Shown one piece after another: positions 44,841 through 53,359 of a stretch of DNA of 55,633 bases (position 1 is its first letter; every line of letters starts with the position of its first letter). The notes below the pieces were generated by a model. That model ran no database searches. It was given only the letters and a program-made list of their open reading frames with translations, and had not been told where the DNA came from. Origin of the DNA: a bacterium (GTDB taxonomy: Bacteria > Verrucomicrobiota > Verrucomicrobiia > Limisphaerales > J093); contig JAKANS010000009.1 of the NCBI GenBank assembly GCA_021823625.1, forward strand, positions 1 to 55,633, written 5' to 3'. Position numbers and translations under genes: made by a program.

Positions 44841-46013
44841 ATGCAAAAATCGTCCGTCTCATCTCTGCTCGCTGTGCTGGCCGCCGTCGGTCTCACGGCC
44901 TGTCATCAATCGCAGCCGCCCCCGGCCATGCCACCGCCGAAGGTGACGACCGCGCTGCCGCAGACCGCCACAATCACGAACTGGGACGAATACCCCGGCC
45001 ACCTCGAAGCGGTGGAATCGGTTGAAGTCCGCCCGCGCGTGTCCGGCTATATCGACTCGATCCATTTCCAGGATGGCGCGGAGGTGAAGACCGGCGATTT
45101 GCTGTTCGTCATCGACCCACGGCCATTTCAGGCTGAGCTGGACCGTGCCAGCGCCGAGCGGCAGGTTGCCGAGACGCGGCTCGAACTGGCCAAGAACGAT
45201 CTGGACCGCGCCGAGACTCTCCGGGGCACGCGCGCGATCTCGGTCGAGGAACTCGACAGCCGCAACAAAAGCTTCCGTGAAGCCCAGGCCGCGTTGACGG
45301 CCGCAAAGGCCGCGGAAGCGGTCGCGCAACTCAACCTCGATTACACCCGCGTCACCGCGCCCATCGCCGGCCGCATTGGGCGCCGCTTGGTGACCGTGGG
45401 CAACCTCGTCCAGGGCGGCGGCATGGTGCCGGGTACGTTGCTCGCCACGCTGGTAAGTCTCGACCCGGTCTATTGCTACTTCGACGCAGACGAAGCCGCC
45501 TTCCTGCGCTATCGCAAAAACGGCGAAACCACCGAGGCTGCCGGGTCAAAGCCCGCCGCGCTCGAGTGCGAACTGGCATTGGTGGGTGAAACCGGTTTTC
45601 CGCACCGCGGGCGGGTGGATTTCTTCGACAACACCGTGAATCCGCAGACCGGCACGATCCGGATGCGCGGCGTGTTTGCGAACGCCGACCGCGTGCTGGT
45701 GCCGGGGATGTTTGCCACCGCGCGGGTTCCCGCCGGCCCGCCGGTCAAGGGCCTGCTCGTGCCAGCGGTGGCGATCGGTTCGGATCAAGGCAACAAATTC
45801 GTTTTGACGGTCAATGACGCAGGAATCGTCGAGCCCAAGCCCATCCAGGTGGGGCGCCAGCAGGGCGCGATGCGCCTGGTCACCGCGGGCTTGACCGGCA
45901 AGGAGGCGGTGATCGTCAACGGGCTGATGATGGCGCGGCCGGGCGGCAAGGTGCAGGTCGTGAACGAAGCCACCCCGCCCGCGGCAGGGTCTGCGGCAAC
46001 CGCGGCCCAGTGA
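44841..46013 (+). CDS. RND efflux periplasmic adaptor (MFP), lipoprotein
   Basis: A 390-residue AcrA/MexA-type adaptor. A lipoprotein signal (VLAAVGLTAC, Cys about 21) is followed by the split biotinyl-lipoyl domain (VEVRPRVSGYIDSIHFQDGAEVKTGDLLFVID and VTAPIAGRIGRRLVTVGNLV), a coiled-coil alpha-hairpin between them (QAELDRASAERQVAETRLELAKNDLDRAETL), and the beta-barrel domain (TVNPQTGTIRMRGVF). It links the inner-membrane pump to the outer-membrane factor. The RND gene follows after 31 bases. Confidence 0.93.
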   Translation: MQKSSVSSLLAVLAAVGLTACHQSQPPPAMPPPKVTTALPQTATITNWDEYPGHLEAVESVEVRPRVSGYIDSIHFQDGAEVKTGDLLFVIDPRPFQAELDRASAERQVAETRLELAKNDLDRAETLRGTRAISVEELDSRNKSFREAQAALTAAKAAEAVAQLNLDYTRVTAPIAGRIGRRLVTVGNLVQGGGMVPGTLLATLVSLDPVYCYFDADEAAFLRYRKNGETTEAAGSKPAALECELALVGETGFPHRGRVDFFDNTVNPQTGTIRMRGVFANADRVLVPGMFATARVPAGPPVKGLLVPAVAIGSDQGNKFVLTVNDAGIVEPKPIQVGRQQGAMRLVTAGLTGKEAVIVNGLMMARPGGKVQVVNEATPPAAGSAATAAQ

Positions 46014-46044
46014 ACCCCGGCTGAAACCCTCAACGCGCGCTGCC

Positions 46045-49000
46045 GTGAAATTCTCCCATTTCTTCATCCGCCGCCCGATTTTCGCGGCGGTGCTGGCGAT
46101 CATCACCGTGGTGTTGGGCCTGGCGGCCCTGCTTACCCTGCCCATCGCCCAGTACCCGGAAGTCACGCCGCCGACCGTGTTCGTGATGGCGAATTACCCC
46201 GGCGCGAGCGCCGAGACGGTGGCCTCGACCGTGGCCACGCCGTTGGAGCAGGAAATCAACGGTGTGGAGAACATGCTGTACATGTCCTCGTCGTGCAGCA
46301 GCGACGGCCAGTTGCGCATCGCCGTCACCTTTCAAACCGGGACGGACTTGAACATGGCGCAGGTGCAGGTGCAGAACCGCGTCTCGACCGCATTGCCGCG
46401 ATTGCCCGAGGAAGTTCGCCGGTTGGGCGTCACCACCATGAAGCGATCGCCCAGCATCACGGTGCTGGTCCAACTGGTTTCCCCGACCGGCAAGTACGAC
46501 GACCTCTACATGGGCAACTACGCCTTCCTGCACGTGAAGGACCGGTTGGCCCGCCTGCCGGGTGTGGGCGACGTGCGCATCTTCGGCGTGAGCGAATACG
46601 CGATGCGCATCTGGATCGACCCCAACAAGGCGTCGGCCCGCGACCTGACCGCGTCGGACATCGTCGCCGCCATCCGTGAGCAAAATGTGCAGGTGGCCGC
46701 CGGCGTGTTTGGCCAGCCGCCTCAGCCCGCCGGAAATCTGTTCCAACTCACGGCCCAGACCCAAGGCCGGTTTTCCACACCAGAGGAATTCGGCGCCATC
46801 ATCCTCAAGACCGGCGATGACGGACAGGTCACACGCTTGCGCGACGTCGCCCGCATCGAGTTGGGCGCAAACGACTACAACATCCGCGATTACCTCGACG
46901 GCCACCCCTCTGTGGTCATGGGCATTTTCCAGTTGCCCGGCTCGAACGCCATCGCCACGCGCGACGTGGTGGAAAAGGCGATGCAGGAAATGTCGAAAGA
47001 CTTCCCGCCCGGACTGGAATACCGCACCGAGTTCGACACCACGATCTTCATCCGCGAGTCCATTCACGAGGTCGTGAAAACGCTCCTCGAAGCGATGTTC
47101 CTGGTCGTGATCGTGGTGGTGCTGTTCCTGCAAAACTGGCGGGCGTCGATTATTCCGTTGCTGGCGGTACCCGTGTCGTTGATCGGCACGTTCGCGGTGA
47201 TGGCTTTGCTGGGTTTTTCGCTGAACAACCTGTCGATGTTCGGCCTCGTGCTGGCCATCGGCATCGTGGTGGACGACGCCATCGTGGTGGTGGAAAACGT
47301 CGAGCGCAACATCGCCCTCGGCTTGTCGCCGGTCGCGGCCACCCAAAAAGCGATGGAGGAAGTGAGTGGCGCGGTGATCGCGATCGCGCTGGTGCTGGCC
47401 GCCGTGTTCATTCCCACCGCCTTCCTGAGCGGTCTGACCGGCGCGTTCTACCGGCAGTTCGCGCTGACCATTGCGGTCTCGACGCTGATCTCGGCGTTCA
47501 ACTCGCTGACGCTCAGTCCGGCGCTTTCGGCGCTGCTGCTCCAACCGCACCACGAAAAGAAGGATTTCCTCGGCCGTCTGATTCACTTCTCGGTGGGCTG
47601 GGTTTTCACCGGCTTCAACCGCGTCTTTGAAGGCAGCCGTTCAGCCTACGCCAAGACTCTGGGGCGGCTCTTGCGGCATTGCGGTCTCGGCCTGGTGTTG
47701 TACGCGGGCTTGATCGCGCTCACCTGGTTCAGCTTCCGCCAGGTACCCATCGGTTTCGTGCCCCCGCAGGACAAGGGTTATTTGATCGCCTACGTCCAGT
47801 TGCCTGACGGCGCGTCGCTCGAACGCACCAAAGCCGTCAGCGACCGGATGCAGCAGATCATGTTGAACACGCCCGGCATCGATCATGTGATTCAGATCGT
47901 CGGGCTGTCGTTCGTCACCCTGGGCAACCAGGCCAACGCCGCCAGCTTCTTCGTCACGCTCAAGCCGTTCGATGATCGGGTCAAAGCCGGCTTGTCCGCC
48001 AACGCGGTGGTGGCCGATCTGCGCCAGCGCATGGCCGGCATTCAGGACGGCTTCATCGGCGTGTTCGGGCCGCCGCCGGTGGACGGCCTGGGATTGGTCG
48101 GCGGTTTCAAACTCCAGGTCCAGGATCGCAACCAGCTTGGCTTCCCGGCGCTCCAGGCCGCGACGATGCAACTCATGGCCGCCGCCAACCAGGACAAGCG
48201 CATCGCTGGCGCGCTCACCACCTTCCGCGCCAGTGTGCCGCAGGTTTATCTCGAAGTGGACCGCGAGAAGGCCAAAACCATGAAGGTGCCGTTGAACTCG
48301 GTCTGGGACACGCTCCAGATCTATCTCGGTTCGCTGTACGTGAATGACTTCAACGCCTTCGGCCGGCCGTACCGCGTCACCGCGCAGGCGGACGCGCCCT
48401 TCCGCGCCAAGGCGAGCGACGTGGTCAATCTCAAGACCCGCAACGAGGCCGGAGAAATGGTGCCGCTGGGAACGATCATGAACGTCCGGGACATTTCTGC
48501 GCCCGTGTCGGTGGCGCATTACAACATGTATTCCACCGCGGAAATCACCGGCGCCACCGCACCGGGCGTGAGCACCGGCGACGCCATCCGCATCATGGAC
48601 GACCTGGCCGCGCGCGTGTTGCCGCCCGGCATGGGCATCGAGTGGACCGAGATCAGCCTGCTCGAACTGCTCGCCGGCAACACCGCGGTGTTCATTTTTC
48701 CATTCTGCGTGCTGATGGTGTTCCTCGTGCTGGCCGCGCAATACGAGAGTTGGTCGCTGCCGCTGGCCATCATCCTCATCGTGCCGCTCTGTCTGCTGTT
48801 CGCGATGCTCGGCACTTGGGCGCGCGGGTTCGACAACAACCTGTTCACCCAGATCGGCCTCGTCGCCTTGATGGGCCTGGCCTGCAAAAACGCGATCCTG
48901 ATCGTGGAATTCGCCAAGCAGATTCAGGACACCGGCAAGCACCGGGTGGAGGCGGCCATCGAAGCCAGCCGCTTGCGCCTGCGGCCGATTCTGATGACCT

Positions 49001-50700
49001 CGTTCGCGTTCGCGTTCGGCGTGCTGCCGATGATGCTCTCGAAAGGCGCCGGCGCCGAGATGCGGCAGGCCATCGGCACCGCGGTGTTTTGGGGGATGTT
49101 GGGCGTAACCTTCTTCGGCATCTTCCTGACGCCGGTATTTTACGTCGTGATCCGTAGTGTGCTCGAAAGGTGGAAGAAACCCGCGGCCAACTCCGCACTG
49201 CCGGGCGCGCAGATCGCCGGCGCCACGACCGTCGTGCTCCTGGCGGGCCTCGGCTCCACGCTGTTCCTGAGCGGTTGCGCAGTCGGGCCGGACTATCACC
49301 CGCCGCAGACGAAGGTGGATTCCGCCTTTGCCAACGCCGGTCAAACCAACCTGACCACCACGGCGACCGAGACGAACTGGTGGCGCGGCTTCAACGACGA
49401 AACACTCGACCGTCTCGTCGCCGGTGCCATCGCCACGAATCAAGATTTGCGCATCGCCACGGCGCGCGTCCGCGAAGCGCGGGCACTGCGAACCGGCACC
49501 GTGCTACAGGCGTTCCCGATCGTCCACGCCAACGCCGGCTACAACCAGAGCGCGCTCAGCGAGGACGCCGCGCGCGGTCTGCCACGCGACCAGCGCGAGA
49601 ACGAACTGTACAACGCCGGCTTCGATGCCACCTGGGAGATCGATGTCTTTGGCCGGGTCCGGCGCTCGATCGAGGCCAGCACGGCGGACCTCGCCGCGAT
49701 GGAGGAATACCGCCGCGACGTGCTCGTCAGTTTGATCGCCGAGGTCGCCCGCAACTACTTCGAGTTGCGCGGCGGCCAGAACGAGCTGGATGTCGCCCGT
49801 CGCAATGCGGAAAACCAGCGCGAAACCCTCGACATCACCGACGCCAAACTCAAGGCCGGACGCGCCAACGATCTCGATTCCGCGCGGGCGCGTGCCCAAC
49901 TGAACGCCACCCTGGCGCTGGTCCCGCCGCTCGAAGGCAACGTCAAGCGAACCCTCTACCGCCTGAGCGTGCTTATCGGCGAACAACCGACCGCGCTCGA
50001 CGCGGCCTTGTCTCCGCCCGCGCCGATCCCGGCCGCTCCGGCCGTGGTCGCCATCGGCGATCCGGCCTCCTTATTGCGCCGCCGGCCGGACGTTCGCACC
50101 GCGGAACGCGCCCTCGCGGCGGCCACCGCCCGGATTGGCGTGGAGACGGCCGACCTGTTTCCGCGAGTCACCTTCAACGGCCATGTAGCCTTTGAGGCCA
50201 GCGAAATCTCCGGTCTCGGCGGGGGCGGCTCGGACACCTATTCGTTCGGACCGCGTATTTCCTGGGCCGCGCTGGACCTTGGCCGCGTGCGCGCCCGCAT
50301 CCAGGCCGCGAACGCCCGCGCCGACGCCCAACTCGCCGCCTACGAAAAAGCCGTCCTGACTGCGCTTGAAGAGACCGAAGGCGCGCTGGTCGATTACGGC
50401 CGCGCGCAGGCCCGGCGGGACTACCTGATCGCTTCGGCGCATGCCGCGGATCAGGCCGTGGCACTCGCGCGGCAACGCTATGAGAGCGGCATCGACAACT
50501 TCCTGACCGTGCTCGACGCCCAGCGGACACAGTTGTCGGTGCAGGAACAACTCGCCTTGAGCCAAACCCGTGCCGCCACCACGTTGGTGGCCGTTTACAA
50601 GGCGCTGGGCGGCGGCTGGGAAATCGAGCAAGCGTCCGCGGCTTCGGCGACGGACCGCCCGGCTGAACATCCCGCCAACGCTCCGCTGGCTCGACGCTGA
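46045..50700 (+). CDS. RND efflux pump fused to an outer-membrane factor (NodT/TolC type)
   Basis: One uninterrupted frame of 1551 residues. Residues 1-1047 are a full AcrB-type HAE1 pump: KFSHFFIRRPIFAAVLAII at the start, VATPLEQEINGVENMLYMSS, the proton-relay helix GIVVDDAIVVVENVERN, the matching helix LMGLACKNAILIVEFAKQ, and the last helix ending PVFYVVIRSVLERWKK. Residues 1048-1077 form a short linker and a new hydrophobic segment (TTVVLLAGLGSTLFLSGC) with lipobox LSGC at Cys 1078. Residues 1078-1551 are a complete outer-membrane factor of the NodT/OprM type (VGPDYHPPQT, WWRGFNDETLDRLV, FDATWEIDVFGRVRRSIEAS, LLRRRPDVRTAERALAAATARIGV, RYESGIDNFLTVLDAQRTQL). These two genes are normally separate. 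The start is GTG 46045. It lies downstream of TetR and the adaptor. Confidence 0.93.
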   Translation: MKFSHFFIRRPIFAAVLAIITVVLGLAALLTLPIAQYPEVTPPTVFVMANYPGASAETVASTVATPLEQEINGVENMLYMSSSCSSDGQLRIAVTFQTGTDLNMAQVQVQNRVSTALPRLPEEVRRLGVTTMKRSPSITVLVQLVSPTGKYDDLYMGNYAFLHVKDRLARLPGVGDVRIFGVSEYAMRIWIDPNKASARDLTASDIVAAIREQNVQVAAGVFGQPPQPAGNLFQLTAQTQGRFSTPEEFGAIILKTGDDGQVTRLRDVARIELGANDYNIRDYLDGHPSVVMGIFQLPGSNAIATRDVVEKAMQEMSKDFPPGLEYRTEFDTTIFIRESIHEVVKTLLEAMFLVVIVVVLFLQNWRASIIPLLAVPVSLIGTFAVMALLGFSLNNLSMFGLVLAIGIVVDDAIVVVENVERNIALGLSPVAATQKAMEEVSGAVIAIALVLAAVFIPTAFLSGLTGAFYRQFALTIAVSTLISAFNSLTLSPALSALLLQPHHEKKDFLGRLIHFSVGWVFTGFNRVFEGSRSAYAKTLGRLLRHCGLGLVLYAGLIALTWFSFRQVPIGFVPPQDKGYLIAYVQLPDGASLERTKAVSDRMQQIMLNTPGIDHVIQIVGLSFVTLGNQANAASFFVTLKPFDDRVKAGLSANAVVADLRQRMAGIQDGFIGVFGPPPVDGLGLVGGFKLQVQDRNQLGFPALQAATMQLMAAANQDKRIAGALTTFRASVPQVYLEVDREKAKTMKVPLNSVWDTLQIYLGSLYVNDFNAFGRPYRVTAQADAPFRAKASDVVNLKTRNEAGEMVPLGTIMNVRDISAPVSVAHYNMYSTAEITGATAPGVSTGDAIRIMDDLAARVLPPGMGIEWTEISLLELLAGNTAVFIFPFCVLMVFLVLAAQYESWSLPLAIILIVPLCLLFAMLGTWARGFDNNLFTQIGLVALMGLACKNAILIVEFAKQIQDTGKHRVEAAIEASRLRLRPILMTSFAFAFGVLPMMLSKGAGAEMRQAIGTAVFWGMLGVTFFGIFLTPVFYVVIRSVLERWKKPAANSALPGAQIAGATTVVLLAGLGSTLFLSGCAVGPDYHPPQTKVDSAFANAGQTNLTTTATETNWWRGFNDETLDRLVAGAIATNQDLRIATARVREARALRTGTVLQAFPIVHANAGYNQSALSEDAARGLPRDQRENELYNAGFDATWEIDVFGRVRRSIEASTADLAAMEEYRRDVLVSLIAEVARNYFELRGGQNELDVARRNAENQRETLDITDAKLKAGRANDLDSARARAQLNATLALVPPLEGNVKRTLYRLSVLIGEQPTALDAALSPPAPIPAAPAVVAIGDPASLLRRRPDVRTAERALAAATARIGVETADLFPRVTFNGHVAFEASEISGLGGGGSDTYSFGPRISWAALDLGRVRARIQAANARADAQLAAYEKAVLTALEETEGALVDYGRAQARRDYLIASAHAADQAVALARQRYESGIDNFLTVLDAQRTQLSVQEQLALSQTRAATTLVAVYKALGGGWEIEQASAASATDRPAEHPANAPLARR

Positions 50701-50812
50701 GCCGGCAGCGCGCTCGAAGCGCCAGTAACCAGCCACCGCCCGCGGACGCCGATCAAGACCGACGCGTCCGATTGGCATTGCCACCGCGCGGGCACCGCGC
50801 ATAAACGGCGTC

Positions 50813-51403
50813 GTGTCCACCGCTACGCCGAACGCTCCGCTGGTCCGGGTGTGCCTGGTGCGTCCGCACCTGGAGGCGTTGCCTGACTTTGCGCTGCCCG
50901 CCGGTTTTGACTTGCGCCCCTACCAGCCCGGCGACCGCGACCGCTGGGTCGGGATTGTCCACGCCGCCGACCCTTTCCTGCCGATCAGCGTCGCGACGCA
51001 TGAAGCGGCGTTCGGGCAGGACGCGAAGTCGCTTGCCGAACGCCAGCAATTCCTCGTCGCCCCAGACAGACAACTTATCGGCACCGCGACTGCGTGGCAC
51101 GGTGAAGGCGGACGCTGGCAGGGTTGGGGTCGTGTGCATTGGCTCGCGGTGGTACCAGCCTGGCAGGGCAAAGGGCTGGGCAAAGCCTTGCTCGGGGCGA
51201 CACTGCGACGCCTGCGCGAGTTGGGCTACACTCGAGCTTACCTGATCACGGAATCTGTTCGCTTCGCCGCGATCCGGCTATACCTGCAGTTTGGTTTCGC
51301 GCCCGACTTAACCCAAGTCGCCGACCGCGCAGCGTGGCGCGACTTGCGGAACCGCGGCGTTCCGGTTCAAATCCCCGCCGACGACACAACGGAACCATCA
51401 TGA
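50813..51403 (+). CDS. GNAT-family acetyltransferase
   Basis: A 196-residue N-acyltransferase. The acetyl-CoA loop is WQGKGLGKALLGATLRRLRELG, preceded by the strand VHWLAVVPAW and followed by AYLITESVRFAAIRLYLQFGF, typical of the fold. The N-terminal part (FALPAGFDLRPYQPGDRDRWVGIVHAAD) has no clear substrate signature. The start is GTG 50813; no Shine-Dalgarno sequence is visible. Its stop overlaps the next gene by ATGA, so the two are translationally coupled. Confidence 0.85.
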   Translation: MSTATPNAPLVRVCLVRPHLEALPDFALPAGFDLRPYQPGDRDRWVGIVHAADPFLPISVATHEAAFGQDAKSLAERQQFLVAPDRQLIGTATAWHGEGGRWQGWGRVHWLAVVPAWQGKGLGKALLGATLRRLRELGYTRAYLITESVRFAAIRLYLQFGFAPDLTQVADRAAWRDLRNRGVPVQIPADDTTEPS

Positions 51404-52197
51404 AAGACCTTGCCGGCCTGCGCATCACCTACCTCGGCGACTGGGTTTTCTATACCGGCCCGAGTTTCATCGAGAGCCCGTTCGAGAACATGGCCAAGGA
51501 CTGCTCGCTGCATTTCCTCGGCAAGCCGGTCACCCAGGCGCTCGAAGCCGCCGGCGCCCGCGTCGAGGCGCGCAGCAACTGGGATTTGTACCACCAGTCG
51601 TCCGCCGATTTCGAACGCATGGTCAACGAGAGCGACGTGTTGATCGTCAGCGATGTCGAGGCGCGCTGCTTCCACCTCAGCCCGCAGTTCTTCGACCGCA
51701 GTCTTTACGGCAAGCAGATCGTGACCTTCCCGGACCGGCTCAAGCTGCTCGCGCGGGCGGTCGAGGCGGGCAAAGGATTGATTTACATGGGCGGCTGGCT
51801 GGGTTTCTCGGGTTACATGGAAAAAGGCGGCTGGCGCCGCTGCCCAATCTCCGACTGGCTCCCGTTCACCTGCCTGGCTGGGGACGACCTCATGGAAAGC
51901 TCGGAAGGCTTCGGCATCGACGTCGCCGACCCGGCGCATCTGATCCTCGAAGGCCTGCCGGTCCAGACGATCCCGCCCATGCTGGGCTACAACGAATTCG
52001 TGGCGAAGCCGGATTTGCGCGTGGTCTGGCGCGTGCGCGAAACGGGGCACCCGCTGCTGGGAACCTGCTCCAAAGGCCGCGGCCGGATGGTGGTCTATGG
52101 TTCCGATCCGGTCCCGCACTGGGGCCTCAACTTCATGCTCTGGGAAGGTTACGCGGCCTTCTGGCAGAACCTCGCGCGCTGGGCCGCGGGCCGCTGA
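51400..52197 (+). CDS. GATase1-like protein (PF07090/DUF1355 type)
   Basis: A 265-residue protein of the family annotated as putative glutamine amidotransferase (DUF1355). Residues 8-40 read ITYLGDWVFYTGPSFIESPFENMAKD; further segments are VTQALEAAGARVEARSNWDLYHQ, VLIVSDVEARCFHLSPQFF, KGLIYMGGWLGFSGYMEKGGW, RRCPISDWLPFTCLAG and GRGRMVVYGSDPVPHWGLNFMLWEGYAAFW. The classical GATase Cys-His-Glu triad cannot be assigned with certainty. The ATG lies inside the GNAT stop (ATGA). The function is unknown. Confidence 0.75.
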   Translation: MKDLAGLRITYLGDWVFYTGPSFIESPFENMAKDCSLHFLGKPVTQALEAAGARVEARSNWDLYHQSSADFERMVNESDVLIVSDVEARCFHLSPQFFDRSLYGKQIVTFPDRLKLLARAVEAGKGLIYMGGWLGFSGYMEKGGWRRCPISDWLPFTCLAGDDLMESSEGFGIDVADPAHLILEGLPVQTIPPMLGYNEFVAKPDLRVVWRVRETGHPLLGTCSKGRGRMVVYGSDPVPHWGLNFMLWEGYAAFWQNLARWAAGR

Positions 52198-52259
52198 CCC
52201 AGATCCCAACTTCAGACCGGGAGCAGCCCGCCGCTCCGAAAAACGAGTGGGGGCGCTCG

Positions 52260-53351
52260 CTAAAACAGCTTCGGCGCGGTCTCGGCCAGATAGCCGCGCC
52301 ACACCGGCCAACTGTGGTTGCCGTCGGTCAGGTGCCACTCGTACTGGACGCCTTTGGCTTTGAGCAGCGCGATGAAATCTTCGTTCCGTTGGCGCAGGAA
52401 GTCGTCCTTGCCACAACCGATCCAGAGCAGCTTCAACTTGCGATTCGTTGCGACAGGGTTCCTGAGCGCACCGGCGACCGCGTCTGCCGCCGGCACGCTG
52501 GCGCTGAACCCGCCGACCCAGGCAAATCGGTCCAGGTGGTTCAACCCGATCGTGAGCGACTGGCCGCCGCCCATGCTCAAGCCCACGCGCGCCCGGCTGG
52601 CGGCCTCCGGCTTGGCCCGGTAGTTCACCTCGACGAACAGCATCACGTCCTCCAGCAGATCGCGCTCGAACAGCGCCGTGTTGTTCTGGTTCCCGGTGCC
52701 GTCGGGAATCGCCGCGTGCCCGTCCATCGTGACCACGACCATTGGCTTCGCACGGCCTTGGGCGAGCAGGTTGTCGAGGATCCAATGCGCCTTGCCGTGG
52801 ACAGTCCAGGTGGCCTGGTTGTCACCGGCACCGTGCTGGAGATACAACGTCGGATAGCGCGTGTCGGGCTGCACGTCGTAGCCCGGCGGCGTGTACACGT
52901 CGAACTCGCGGAGACGCCCCAGCGACTTGGAAAGGTAGGCGTGTTGGCGCACGACACCGTGCGGCACCTCTTGAAAATCCCAGAGTGCCGGTGGCTGGGC
53001 CGGGAGGTGCAGGATGCTGGTGCGCGGCTCGCGCATCGGTTTGATCGCCGGGTTGCCGGGGTCGATCATGGTCAGGCCATCGACTTGAAAACTGTACTCC
53101 CAAACGCCCGGCTCGATCGGGCCCAGCGTGACGCTCCAAACGTCATTGGTACCTTTGGCCATCGACGCGCGGCCGTTGGGCCACTGTCCGTTTACGATGA
53201 CCTCGTTCGCCTTGTCGGCACGCAAACGGAAGGTCACGTGCCGATCCGCCACTTCCGGCGACCGCACCGGTGCGTTGCCGCGCAGCCGTCGCGCTGGTGC
53301 GTCGGCGCCGAAGACAGGAACGGCCGCGGTCAGCATGAGACAACAAATCAA
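52260..53351 (-). pseudogene. Secreted esterase (enterochelin esterase-like), 5' end cut off by an insertion sequence
   Basis: The frame encodes a CBM48/Ig-like N-terminal domain (about 30-115, VTFRLRADKANEVIVNGQWPNGRAS) and an esterase domain of the enterochelin esterase/XynZ type: YPTLYLQHGAGDNQATW, the nucleophile in RVGLSMGGGQSL, an Asp in IGCGKDDFL and the His in DGNHSWPVWRGYL. All catalytic parts are intact. The first codons and the promoter are separated by the insertion at 53360-54905: joining across the 16-17 bp duplication restores MKAHPLICCLMLTAAVPVFG, a normal signal peptide. As it stands, the gene has only a TTG (53351) or an internal ATG (53336) and no native promoter, so it is probably silent or expressed only from the insertion sequence. 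Confidence 0.85.
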
Positions 53352-53359
53352 GGGATGGG
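53343..53359. repeat. Target duplication, left copy
   Basis: ACAAATCAAGGGATGGG is identical to 54906-54922. One or two of the 17 bases could belong to the element end rather than the duplication. It lies in the esterase signal-peptide codons. Confidence 0.9.

Noticed and set aside
46030..47586. Minus-strand frame of 518 codons
   Set aside because: Shadow of the RND gene, with the same biased composition and no recognisable domain.
47641..49443. Minus-strand frame of 600 codons under the RND gene
   Set aside because: His/Arg/Glu-rich shadow of a high-GC gene; the plus strand carries the AcrB motifs throughout.
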